A stretch of DNA of 64,000 nucleotides from assembly GCA_002297365.1 (NCBI GenBank), contig DBKT01000005.1:1-64000 (forward strand), given 5' to 3'. This document shows positions 15,168-23,516 of this stretch, piece by piece. How positions within the stretch are numbered: position 1 is the stretch's first letter; every line of letters starts with the position of its first letter. The position numbers were made by a program, and so were the translations under genes. Source of the stretch: Caryophanales bacterium UBA743. Its GTDB lineage: Bacteria; Bacillota_I; Bacilli_A; RFN20; CAG-826. The notes under the pieces are model-generated. The model saw only the letters and a program-made list of their open reading frames with translations. It had not been told where the DNA came from and searched no databases.

Positions 15168-17216
15168 ATGGATGAGAAATTAGCCCCTCTTTTTACGCCT
15201 TGGAAAATTCGTGACCTCGAGATAAAGAATCGTTTTGTCATGACTTCCATGGGCGGAACCTCTCTTTTCGGGTGGATGGAAATCAATCATTTTGACAAGG
15301 AAGCAGCCCAATTCCTTCTTGATAAAGCAGAGCATGACGTCGGTCTTATTTTGCCAGGGATTCAGCCTGTTTATAACCCAATGTTAGGGCAATGGCTCTA
15401 TAAGAAAAAAAGCATGTATAGGAAACTCAAGCCGTTTATGGAAGAAATCCATAAACACGGTGCCAAAATGTTTGTTCAACTAACCGCGGGATTCGGACGT
15501 TCTTTTACCATCTCCCCCGCTATGGAAAAACTATACACGAATCGTTTCTTACGTTTTCTCTCGAAACCAATCATGAACTTTGATAAGATTTGTGCTTCAT
15601 CAAGCCCTTCTCCGAACCGGTGGTCCGATAAGGTTCCATCCCGTGAGATGACCATCAAAGAAATCCATAAATTCATAACGGCTTTCGCCAAAACGGCAAA
15701 GCTTTTGAAAGAAGCGGGCGTCGACGGCGTAGAAATTCATGCGGTTCATGAAGGCTACCTCTTAGATCAATTCACTTTGCGATATGTGAATAAGCGCACG
15801 GATGAATACGGTGGTTCGTTTGAAAACCGTTATCGCTTCCCAGTCGAAATCGTCAAAGCCATCAAAGAAGCATGCGGAAAAGACTTCCCTGTATCCTTAC
15901 GTTATTCCGTCCTTTCTAAAACCAAAGGCTTTAATTCCGGCGCGTTGCCCGGTGAAGTTTTCAAAGAAGCAGGAAGAGACATGGAGGAATCAGAAAAAGC
16001 GGTCAAATATCTCCAGGATGCCGGATATGATATGCTCAATTGCGACAATGGAACGTATGACGCATGGTATTGGGCTCATCCTCCTATATACATGCCTGAA
16101 AACTGTAACCTTGCGGATGTGGAGCATATTAAGAAATTCGTTAACATTCCTGTGGTTGCTGCAGGACGTATCGATCCTCTTGTTGGGGCAAAAGCCGTAA
16201 AAGAAGGAAAGGTCGATGCGTTAGGCTTCGCCAGACCTTTCTTGGCTGATGGAGCGTGGGTAAGCAAATTAAAAGAGGGCCATCCGGAAGAAATCCGCCC
16301 ATGTATTTGTTGCCATAATGGCTGTTTCAATATGTGTCATTATAAAGGAACCTCCAATGACCAAAGCTTAAGTGACTCCTTACATATGGCACGTTGCGCA
16401 GTTAATGCGGAGACAATGCAGACAAACGTCCACTACATCAAGAAAGCGAAACACGCCAAGAAAGTCGCCATCATTGGAGGGGGCATTGGCGGAATGGAGG
16501 CGGCACGTGTAGCAAAACTCCGTGGATTGGAACCGGAAATCTATGAAAAAAGCAATCACCTTGGCGGCGTATTTGTCCCTGCTTCAAGCGCATCTTTCAA
16601 AGGAAAACTGAGAGAATTACTAGCCTGGTATGAATTAGAGATGAAGAAGCTCACCATTCCCGTTCATTTGAACGCGGAAGTGAAAGACCTATCAAGCATC
16701 AAAGCCGATGAATATATTATTGCAACCGGGAGCAAAGCAAAGAAAATTCCTCTTCCCGGCATCGAAAAAGCCATGGATGCTATCGATTATCTTTCTGGCA
16801 AAGAAGTAGGCGAAACCGTTGCCGTTATTGGCGGGGGCTTAACCGGATGCGAGGTTGCATACGAATTAGCCTTATCCGGAAAGAAACCGATCATTGTTGA
16901 ATTCCAGGACGATTTAATCAAGCAAACGGGGGTATGCATGGCGAATTCCCAATATCTAAGAGACTATTTCGCCTTACATCAAATTCCTGTCCACCTAGAA
17001 ACCTCACTCAAGGAAATACAAGATGGAAAGATCATTTGCAAAAGCAAGACAGGCGATATGGAAATCCCATGCGATTCCGTAATTCTCTCTATTGGATATA
17101 AGCCCACCCCATTAAGGAAAGAGGGGAAGCATATTCATCTTATCGGCGATTGCAGGAAAATCGGAAATCTTCGTAGCGTCATTTGGGGTGCATATGATGC
17201 CGTCATGAAATTATAA
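15168..17216 (+). CDS. old-yellow-enzyme / 2,4-dienoyl-CoA-reductase-type NAD(P)H:flavin oxidoreductase
   Basis: The 682-aa flavoprotein has the FadH/BaiCD/N-methylproline-demethylase architecture: an FMN-binding TIM barrel (about 1-370), an Fe-S Cys cluster (CX2CX3C at about residue 378, with a further Cys before AVN), and a C-terminal FAD/NAD module with two Rossmann motifs (VAIIGGGIGGMEA and VAVIGGGLTGCEV). The barrel carries the family stretch LLDQF...TDEYGGSFENRY. The substrate cannot be read from sequence; enoyl/dienoyl reduction and N-demethylation are both precedents. AAAGGAG precedes the ATG. It is followed by both subunits of aconitase X, 18 and 1 nt spacings, so it likely acts in the same pathway. 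Confidence 0.9.
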   Translation: MDEKLAPLFTPWKIRDLEIKNRFVMTSMGGTSLFGWMEINHFDKEAAQFLLDKAEHDVGLILPGIQPVYNPMLGQWLYKKKSMYRKLKPFMEEIHKHGAKMFVQLTAGFGRSFTISPAMEKLYTNRFLRFLSKPIMNFDKICASSSPSPNRWSDKVPSREMTIKEIHKFITAFAKTAKLLKEAGVDGVEIHAVHEGYLLDQFTLRYVNKRTDEYGGSFENRYRFPVEIVKAIKEACGKDFPVSLRYSVLSKTKGFNSGALPGEVFKEAGRDMEESEKAVKYLQDAGYDMLNCDNGTYDAWYWAHPPIYMPENCNLADVEHIKKFVNIPVVAAGRIDPLVGAKAVKEGKVDALGFARPFLADGAWVSKLKEGHPEEIRPCICCHNGCFNMCHYKGTSNDQSLSDSLHMARCAVNAETMQTNVHYIKKAKHAKKVAIIGGGIGGMEAARVAKLRGLEPEIYEKSNHLGGVFVPASSASFKGKLRELLAWYELEMKKLTIPVHLNAEVKDLSSIKADEYIIATGSKAKKIPLPGIEKAMDAIDYLSGKEVGETVAVIGGGLTGCEVAYELALSGKKPIIVEFQDDLIKQTGVCMANSQYLRDYFALHQIPVHLETSLKEIQDGKIICKSKTGDMEIPCDSVILSIGYKPTPLRKEGKHIHLIGDCRKIGNLRSVIWGAYDAVMKL

Positions 17217-17234
17217 AGAAAGGAGAATGGATAC

Positions 17235-18536
17235 ATGTATCAAGCAAAAATGAAATTAAGCCAGGAAGAGCAAGACATTTTGGCTGGCAAAAAAGGCAAG
17301 ACCATGGCTAAGATGATGGAAGTCTTAGTTCGTTATGGCGATGCTTTTGGTGCCGATCGCCTTGTTCCTGTGACACACAAAAAAGCCCATTTTGTCACCA
17401 GCTTTGGCCTAGGGCTTTTAAAAGGAGTTTATCCCCTTATGGATGAGCTCATTGCGGCTGGTTGCAAGGTCGAAGGCGGATTTACGATGGACCCAAGGCC
17501 TTTGGATTACAAAAACGTTAAATGCGGCCCTCTTGAGAAACTCGTCTTCAACAACTTTATGTACAACAAGCAAAAATTATATGAAGGGCAGCTTCAAAAG
17601 ATCGGATTAAAAGATCCAGAAAACGCCTTCTCCTGCACTTGTTATTTAAAAGAAATGGGTAACACGCCAAAGAAAGGGGATATCCTCTCTTGGAGTGAAT
17701 CCTCTGCCGTTGTCTTCGCTAATTCCGTATTGGGCGCAAGATGCAACCGTAACTCCGGTATCTTGGATATGTTTGGGGCAATCTTAGGCAAAACCCCGAA
17801 TTTCGGATTCATCACCGATGAGGGAAGGAAAGCGGATTGGAAAATCATTCTAAAAACCACGAAAAAGCCAGAAGCCCAAATCCTTGGCTCCGCAATCGGA
17901 ATCAAAGTCATGGCGGAAGTCCCTTATGTTGTAGGATTGGATAAATATCTAAAGGATCTTCCAAACGAAGACACATTGGCTTATTTGAAAGACTTTGGCG
18001 CGGCAACAGCGTCCAATGGCGCCGTAGGTCTCTACCATATCGAGAACATTACTCCTGAAGCGAAAGAATTCGGAGCAAAATTATTAAAAGACAACGCCAA
18101 AGAATATGTCATCGATGATGCGGAGTTAGAAAGAATCTATCAATCTTATCCAATCATGTGGAAAAAGAAAAACGAGAGGGTGCATCGTTGTTTCATTGGC
18201 TGCCCTCACCTCACTTTGAAACAGCTTGAGAATTGGACTGACAGAATTCTTGACGGTTTGAGGAAATCAGGAAAAAAGAAATTGGTTATCGATACCGTTT
18301 TGACCTCCTCCCCTGCCATCATCAAGGAATTTCAAAAAGAGGACAGATATCGAAAACTTCTTTCCGTAGGCGCGCACCTCTCTTATATTTGCCCTTTGAT
18401 GTATGCAGACAATCCAATCTCCGGAAAGAAAGTCTTAATGACCAATTCCAATAAATTAAGAACGTATACGAAGGCCCGTTATTTCAAAGATCAGGAGGTC
18501 TTGGAAATGATTACCGGCCAAAAGGAGGTCAAATAA
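17235..18536 (+). CDS. aconitase X (AcnX) large catalytic subunit
   Basis: AcnX enzymes are Fe-S dehydratases. The known bacterial activity is cis-3-hydroxy-L-proline dehydration, and an archaeal relative dehydrates mevalonate 5-phosphate. The 433-aa protein (DUF521-type) shows the family stretches QDILAGKKG near the N-terminus, SSAVVFANSVLGARCNRNSG in the middle and CFIGCPHLT near residue 320, which hold conserved Cys and Ser. AAAGGAG lies 9 nt upstream of the ATG. The separate swivel subunit follows 1 nt later, the split form of the enzyme. Its partnership with an old-yellow-type flavoprotein suggests a proline-derivative pathway (inference). Confidence 0.9.
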   Translation: MYQAKMKLSQEEQDILAGKKGKTMAKMMEVLVRYGDAFGADRLVPVTHKKAHFVTSFGLGLLKGVYPLMDELIAAGCKVEGGFTMDPRPLDYKNVKCGPLEKLVFNNFMYNKQKLYEGQLQKIGLKDPENAFSCTCYLKEMGNTPKKGDILSWSESSAVVFANSVLGARCNRNSGILDMFGAILGKTPNFGFITDEGRKADWKIILKTTKKPEAQILGSAIGIKVMAEVPYVVGLDKYLKDLPNEDTLAYLKDFGAATASNGAVGLYHIENITPEAKEFGAKLLKDNAKEYVIDDAELERIYQSYPIMWKKKNERVHRCFIGCPHLTLKQLENWTDRILDGLRKSGKKKLVIDTVLTSSPAIIKEFQKEDRYRKLLSVGAHLSYICPLMYADNPISGKKVLMTNSNKLRTYTKARYFKDQEVLEMITGQKEVK

Positions 18537-18537
18537 A

Positions 18538-18981
18538 ATGAAAGAATTCCATGGCCGCGTGATCCAAGCGCAAAATTGGACTGGCGAAGCAGTCGTTTCC
18601 CATCAAGGCTTCAACACATTAGCCTCTTGTCAAACAAGCGCTTTATTAGCCACCTCAAAGAAAATCATCGTTTCTGATCAAAACAACAAAGATCTTTACA
18701 AGAAAAACATCACAGGTAAAGCTCTTTGCCTTCCAGAAACCATCGGCTCTACGACAGGAGGGATGGTCATTCAAACCATTGCCGTACGCTCTTTAGCCCC
18801 TAAAGCATGGCTTTTCTCCCATCATATCGACCCATTAGCGGCTTCTGGCATTATCCTTTCTAATGTATGGAATGATGCGGGCCTTATTGCGATCGACGAG
18901 CTTGGCGACGATTTCCTGGAAGCGGTTAAAAGCGGCGATAAGATTACCATTAAAGAAGACGGAACGGTCATTGTTGGCTAA
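18538..18981 (+). CDS. aconitase X swivel-domain (small) subunit
   Basis: The 147-aa protein matches the DUF126 / AcnX swivel family, which completes the active site of the large subunit: FHGRVIQAQNWTGEAVV at the start, ETIGSTTGG and the SNVWNDAGLIAIDE region are typical. A near-perfect Shine-Dalgarno AAAGGAGGT lies inside the end of the large-subunit gene, so the two are co-expressed. A strong terminator follows at 19017-19056. Confidence 0.9.
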   Translation: MKEFHGRVIQAQNWTGEAVVSHQGFNTLASCQTSALLATSKKIIVSDQNNKDLYKKNITGKALCLPETIGSTTGGMVIQTIAVRSLAPKAWLFSHHIDPLAASGIILSNVWNDAGLIAIDELGDDFLEAVKSGDKITIKEDGTVIVG

Positions 18982-19016
18982 AAACGTTCTTTGTTTGGAA
19001 GGCCACATTTATAAAA

Positions 19017-19056
19017 GAAAGCTGGGGCATTCAAATGCCCCAGCTTTCTTATTTTT
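19017..19056. terminator. strong bidirectional terminator
   Basis: GAAAGCTGGGGCAT (19017-19030) and its exact complement (19035-19048) form a perfect 14-bp stem with a TCAA loop. T-rich tracts follow on both strands. It separates the convergent AcnX and GH3 operons. Confidence 0.9.
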
Positions 19057-19066
19057 GGCTTTCGTC

Positions 19067-19558
19067 TTATTTTTCAAATTTAGGCTCTGCGTAGCCGAAG
19101 AAGGAAGAAACGATTCCAGCCAATCCGCTCAACCCAAGCAGCACGATACTCGCGATCGCCAAGTCGGCGCTGGCCATATTGTCAGCAGTTTGGATTTCTT
19201 TTAAAACCTCTTCATTGGAGAAGAAAAGAGTAATGATTCCTTCAATTCTTGCTTCAACGAAGCTCATGCAAGCCAACACGAAGAAGGCCGAAGAGACGAC
19301 TTTTAGAATCACGCCAACCAATTTGACATATTTCCCAACGATTCCATCAAAGCAAATGATGTTCAATGCGTCGGATAACAGAAAGAAGATTAACCCGGTA
19401 ATGCCATAAGCCAAAACGGCTGAGACGTCTTGTCCTTGGAAATAGCCGGCTCTAGAGACGCCAACCCCATAGACAATCATCGCTACAAGCGCAACAAACA
19501 AGGCAATGGAAGTCACAATCAGATTCGCGCTGATTTTTTTATTGATGACGAGTTTCAT
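19067..19558 (-). CDS. small four-helix membrane protein of unknown function
   Basis: The 163-aa protein has four hydrophobic segments (about residues 12-35, 48-66, 80-100 and 132-153) and short polar loops; no family is recognised. Its ATG directly follows the stop codon of the GH3 glycosidase gene, so the two are co-translated. A partner role in transport or anchoring of the glycosidase is only a guess. Confidence 0.7.
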   Translation of the reverse strand: MKLVINKKISANLIVTSIALFVALVAMIVYGVGVSRAGYFQGQDVSAVLAYGITGLIFFLLSDALNIICFDGIVGKYVKLVGVILKVVSSAFFVLACMSFVEARIEGIITLFFSNEEVLKEIQTADNMASADLAIASIVLLGLSGLAGIVSSFFGYAEPKFEK

Positions 19559-22500
19559 TTACTTATCCTCCTTTTTCTTTCCGGGAATCACATTCAAGAC
19601 AATATAAGCAACGCCGAAGAGGCCGGTTAAAACTCCTGAAGTGATAATGGTTGCATCGATTGCAGATTCCCACCATGGGGTCAATTCGATGATGGTGATA
19701 TCACATACCGCAGAATTTGCGAAGGCGAATAATTGGTATTTGAGATTTTGACGGGCTTGCTCAACAAGGACCGTGTCTTTTGCGCACTTCTCCGGCGAGA
19801 GATAGGTCCATTTTCCGTCATGGCCATCCTTGGAATTGATGTTGGAGTTGTTGCCTCCAAATTCAGCAACTTGGGTAATGCCAGCCATAATCATGCCTTC
19901 GGCATTGAAGTAATAAGCGCTCGAAGCAAGGTCGGTTGAGATAATGCCATTGAAGCCCCACTCCCCTCTTAAGATGCCTTGAAGCATTCCCACGGATTGA
20001 GAAGCATTGGTTGCGCCGATGCGATTGAAGGCGATCATTACCGCTAATCCATCAGCGTCATTCAACATGCCTTCGAAGCCACGTAAATCGGTTTGTCTGG
20101 CCTTTTGTTCATTCATATAAGCGGAAACACCGGCACGATTATGCTCTTGATCGTTAAAGCCCATGTGTTTTGGACCGACGAGAGCGCCTTTTTCCAAAGA
20201 CCCCTTGCCAATCATTTCACCGATGCGATTTGTGAGCATTGGGTCTTCAGAAATATATTCGTAGTTGCGTCCGTTGTATGGGGTTCTTCTTAAGGTTAAC
20301 CCCGTTCCCCAAACGGATTGATATTTCAATAGGAGTCCTGCTTCCCCTTCAATTTTGCCCCACTCGTAAGCAAGCTCAGGATTGAAGCTGGTTCCTAATA
20401 AAGTTTGGGAGTTGATGTTTGTTTTGTAAGTTAAGGTCGGTTCGCCGATTCCTTTGCCATCTTCGTCATAACTGGCATATTCGTTATAAGCTCCAACAAA
20501 GCCATTTACGCCTTCGTGCTGTCCAACGATCGGATTGTCAATATTGGCAAGTTTGTCAGATTGTCCACCACCATGGACGATCGCACCAATCGCTTCATTC
20601 ACAGAGATTTGGCTGACCATTTTGTCCCACCATTCGTTCTCAGGATTGGATAATCTTTCATAAGTGAGATTTTTGGCATCGAAATTATATTCATCGCCAT
20701 AATCCACCCCATCCGGATTTGTGGCGGTTTTCCCAGAATCGGTCAGAACATATTGTTCACCACGAATTTCTTTAATCCATTCATCCTTCTTTGGGGAAGA
20801 GCCGATCTTGATTTCCACATCAGTGTTATAGTTCTTTGGCCAGGTGCCTTCGTAATCCTGTCTCGAAAGATAAGTGACCGTATCTTCTAAATAATAGTTT
20901 AAATCGGCGTTGTCTAATTGATTGGAGATTACAACACCGTTATCAGAAGCAAAAGTGGTGTTATCAAAAGCATTCAAATGCCATGTTTTCGTTTTTCCAA
21001 TCGCCTCGGCATCCATTCCATCGCCTACGCTATGGCCTTTAGCCTGCAAGAAGTTATTGGCCGCTTCATGAGCCCCATTGGCTGCTGTGAAGAGGTAATC
21101 TCCTTCGTCAAGGATATAGGTCTTCGCTTTTTTATAGTCGTAAGAAGCAAGGTATTTTGTTGGAACGGTGATGGTCACGTCAGCGCTTTTCCCAGCTTTA
21201 ACATCTACCTTAGCGGAATTCAGGAATTGAACAGCACTCTTCTCGACTAAGTTCTCTTTGTCGTAATCCGTATATGGTGCGTTTACATAAAGCTGCCCTA
21301 GGAATTTGCCATCTTCGTTCCCTTTATTATGTATCGTAATGGTTGCCGTGATATTCCCATCATTTACTTTATCCACTTTAAGTTCTTTGATTTCTTGGGT
21401 ATATGGCAAATAAGAAAGACCGTATCCGAATGGATAGATGACTTCATCGGAATATTTCCATGCTCCTCCATTTGTAGAACCTTTTTTGGAATCGGCTTTG
21501 AAAGAGGAATTGGCCACGCTATCAAAATATCTCGTTTCATAATATTGATAACCAATGTAAATGCCTTCCGCCTCCACATAATAGCTGGCGCCTGAATAGT
21601 TGGCCTTGCCGCCGCCAAAGCTAGAATTCTGACCATTTTGGATGCTAGCTCCTGGCCATCTTGTCGTGTCTTCGGATGCCGTTCCCGCCACTCTTTCTGC
21701 AATGGAAGCGTCAGCATACTCATCTCCACCGAAATTTTGCATTGCAGGAAGGGATTCCCAATTCTTTGCATAAGTGTCGGAAAGAGCGCCAGTCGCATTG
21801 ACTTTGCCAGTCAAAACATTAACGATGCCGGTTGCTTGGTAATCGTTTAAAACGCCCATGTAGGCAATTGCATCAACTTCATGTTCGCCGCCTTTGGCAA
21901 TCGCACCAATATTCATGGCGTTTCCGGTATTCAAAAGAACAACGACCTTCGAGCAAAGGGCTTTGGCTTTATCAACGATCTGGAGCTCGTCATCGGAAAG
22001 TTCCAAAGGATCTTTCCCCGTTGCTTCGCCTTTCCAATTCAAAGCGCTGCCTGGTTTATAGGTGTTGGACTCGCCAGCCCCACGTCCAAAGACAACCACG
22101 CCAACCGTTTCATCTTTGACAATGGATTTTTCCCATCCTTCTGAAGCAAATTTTACCGTTCCGGTGTTTTTCTCATCATACTTAGATAAAGCAATGTCTT
22201 CTTGCCATGCGGTGGTAGGAACCTCGTTGATTTTATAATCGGTCATGTCTCCAGGAGATGCTTGTAAACCAAACCAATAGGTTATCGTCGTATTTCCAAA
22301 AAAACTCTTCGTGGTCGCATAATCCGTAGAAAGCATCTTTCCATAGATACCTTTTAATGTAGGTTCTAAGGTGTAGCCGGCTTTTTCGAAAGCGGAATCG
22401 AGATCGACTTTATCGGCATTCCCGGCACGAAGATCGCCCGCAGACTGCATATAAGGCTTATATGCGGCGTTGCCAAATAAAGCGATTTTCTTCGTTTTAT

Positions 22501-22783
22501 CTTTTAAAGGTAGAGCACCATTGTCGTTTTTAAGAATGACAGTCCCTTCTTCGCCTTCTCTTTCCGATAAACGCTTAGAGGCTTTGACATAATCAGCTGT
22601 TGTCGCATAATCCGATTTGAATCGACTAGAGCCTGGATCACTCACCGCACGATAGCTTTCCGTCCCCAAAACGGCGTCAATATTGGAACGCCACTTATTT
22701 GCAATCCCAGAGCCAACGCTTGAAATCACAAGAAGAGAAGCCGCAATGCCAGTGAGACCAGCTAGAAAACCTGTTTTTTTCAT
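19559..22783 (-). CDS. membrane-anchored, permuted GH3 beta-glycosidase
   Basis: GH3 enzymes release terminal sugars from beta-glycosides. The 1074-aa protein has an N-terminal membrane segment (about 5-30), then the alpha/beta-sandwich domain normally found C-terminally (about 75-330), a fibronectin-III-like domain (about 465-570), and only then the TIM barrel (about 690-1020). The barrel carries the GPKHMGFND motif and the nucleophile Asp near residue 951 (GFNGIISTDLASS). A C-terminal membrane helix and a basic tail end the protein. The order is permuted relative to most GH3 enzymes; similar permuted enzymes are known from gut Firmicutes. The product should sit on the outside of the membrane. 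The promoter region carries cre-like sites, so glucose repression is likely. Confidence 0.88.
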   Translation of the reverse strand: MKKTGFLAGLTGIAASLLVISSVGSGIANKWRSNIDAVLGTESYRAVSDPGSSRFKSDYATTADYVKASKRLSEREGEEGTVILKNDNGALPLKDKTKKIALFGNAAYKPYMQSAGDLRAGNADKVDLDSAFEKAGYTLEPTLKGIYGKMLSTDYATTKSFFGNTTITYWFGLQASPGDMTDYKINEVPTTAWQEDIALSKYDEKNTGTVKFASEGWEKSIVKDETVGVVVFGRGAGESNTYKPGSALNWKGEATGKDPLELSDDELQIVDKAKALCSKVVVLLNTGNAMNIGAIAKGGEHEVDAIAYMGVLNDYQATGIVNVLTGKVNATGALSDTYAKNWESLPAMQNFGGDEYADASIAERVAGTASEDTTRWPGASIQNGQNSSFGGGKANYSGASYYVEAEGIYIGYQYYETRYFDSVANSSFKADSKKGSTNGGAWKYSDEVIYPFGYGLSYLPYTQEIKELKVDKVNDGNITATITIHNKGNEDGKFLGQLYVNAPYTDYDKENLVEKSAVQFLNSAKVDVKAGKSADVTITVPTKYLASYDYKKAKTYILDEGDYLFTAANGAHEAANNFLQAKGHSVGDGMDAEAIGKTKTWHLNAFDNTTFASDNGVVISNQLDNADLNYYLEDTVTYLSRQDYEGTWPKNYNTDVEIKIGSSPKKDEWIKEIRGEQYVLTDSGKTATNPDGVDYGDEYNFDAKNLTYERLSNPENEWWDKMVSQISVNEAIGAIVHGGGQSDKLANIDNPIVGQHEGVNGFVGAYNEYASYDEDGKGIGEPTLTYKTNINSQTLLGTSFNPELAYEWGKIEGEAGLLLKYQSVWGTGLTLRRTPYNGRNYEYISEDPMLTNRIGEMIGKGSLEKGALVGPKHMGFNDQEHNRAGVSAYMNEQKARQTDLRGFEGMLNDADGLAVMIAFNRIGATNASQSVGMLQGILRGEWGFNGIISTDLASSAYYFNAEGMIMAGITQVAEFGGNNSNINSKDGHDGKWTYLSPEKCAKDTVLVEQARQNLKYQLFAFANSAVCDITIIELTPWWESAIDATIITSGVLTGLFGVAYIVLNVIPGKKKEDK

Positions 22784-22832
22784 TTTTTCCTCCTTAATGA
22801 ACTTTTCGTTTTCGTTGTTTCACTCACAATCA

Positions 22833-22867
22833 TGTAAGCGTTTTCATTATAGTTGGAAACGCTTACT
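22833..22867 (-). promoter_or_regulatory. GH3 promoter flanked by two cre-like operators
   Basis: TGTAAGCGTTTTCA (22833-22846) matches the catabolite-responsive consensus TGWAANCGNTNWCA at every position. A second copy (22854-22867, two mismatches) faces it; together they form a perfect 10-bp inverted repeat GTAAGCGTTT / AAACGCTTAC. The minus-strand -10 TATAAT (22846-22851) lies between them. Binding of CcpA or a LacI-family sugar repressor would block the promoter. Confidence 0.75.
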
Positions 22868-22959
22868 TAAATATTTTTTGTCCAATTTGGCATATTTTTG
22901 AGCCTATTTGGATGAAAAAATCCATTAATGAATAAAAATTCCTCGTCTGAAGATAAGGG

Positions 22960-23072
22960 CTCTGTAACTTTTAATGGGGATGGCAAAAATCGCCATCCCC
23001 ATCGATTGTTACAGCTTTGGCGGGTTTTTTAGCACCATCTCCCCATCCACCCCTCCATTAAAAGTTATAGAG
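22960..23072. other. overlapping inverted repeats between secG and the GH3 gene
   Basis: CTGTAAC (22961-22967) can pair with GTTACAG (23008-23014) around a perfect 11-bp hairpin (22974-22984 with 22992-23002). The same left arm, extended to 18 nt (22960-22977), can instead pair with 23055-23072 with one mismatch. The two folds exclude each other, as in a riboswitch or attenuator. A T6 tract lies at 23025-23030. No aptamer family is recognised, and the strand of any transcript is uncertain. Confidence 0.5.
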
Positions 23073-23078
23073 GCGAGA

Positions 23079-23103
23079 TAAAAAAAGCTTCCTTGACGGA
23101 AGC
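23079..23103 (-). terminator. terminator after secG
   Basis: On the minus strand GCTTCC and GGAAGC enclose GTCAA (23087-23103), followed by seven T. It lies just after the secG stop codon. Confidence 0.85.
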
Positions 23104-23109
23104 GGTAAT

Positions 23110-23421
23110 TTAGAAGAGATAAGGCAACAAAAGCATTGCTGCGGCAGTTGTTTCAGCCGAAGAGGATGAATCCGAGGAGGAAGCAGAGCTCTTATTTCCA
23201 ATTAACATAATCAAGATTGCCAAAAATAAGAAGAGAATGGCGAATCCAAAGGTCAACCAGGAGATGACTTTTTCCGATCCTCTTTCCTTCGTTTTCGCAA
23301 AAACGTTCAAGCCACCACCGGTGATAGCGCCGGAAGCACCTTCTGATTTGCCGCCTTGAAGAAGGCTAAGAACGATGACAATCAAGGAAATAATGATGAA
23401 GACAATATCGTACCACTGCAT
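23110..23421 (-). CDS. secG: SecG, preprotein translocase subunit
   Basis: SecG is the small accessory subunit of the SecYEG channel. The 103-aa protein has two hydrophobic helices (about 3-20 and 54-74) joined by the family loop LLQGGKSEGASGAITGGG, then an FAKTKERGSEK stretch. A Ser/Ala-rich C-terminal extension is unusual but harmless. The ATG has a distant TTAGGT site. A TATACT -10 lies about 60 bp upstream, and a weak hairpin at 23490-23504 may end the preceding GT8 operon. Confidence 0.9.
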   Translation of the reverse strand: MQWYDIVFIIISLIVIVLSLLQGGKSEGASGAITGGGLNVFAKTKERGSEKVISWLTFGFAILFLFLAILIMLIGNKSSASSSDSSSSAETTAAAMLLLPYLF

Positions 23422-23516
23422 ATTTTTAATTACCTAACAAGCATTCTAAAAAGAACGCCCTATAACTTTAGTATAGAAAAGAGCTTTTCGCAATGAGAGA
23501 TTGCTTATCAAAAAGT

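Noticed and set aside
21364..22144. Several ORFs in other frames within the GH3 gene
   Set aside because: They are shadows of a long, well-motifed coding sequence.
19559..22783. GH3 gene broken or rearranged by domain inversion
   Set aside because: The frame is intact, both domains are complete and permuted GH3 enzymes are an established architecture.
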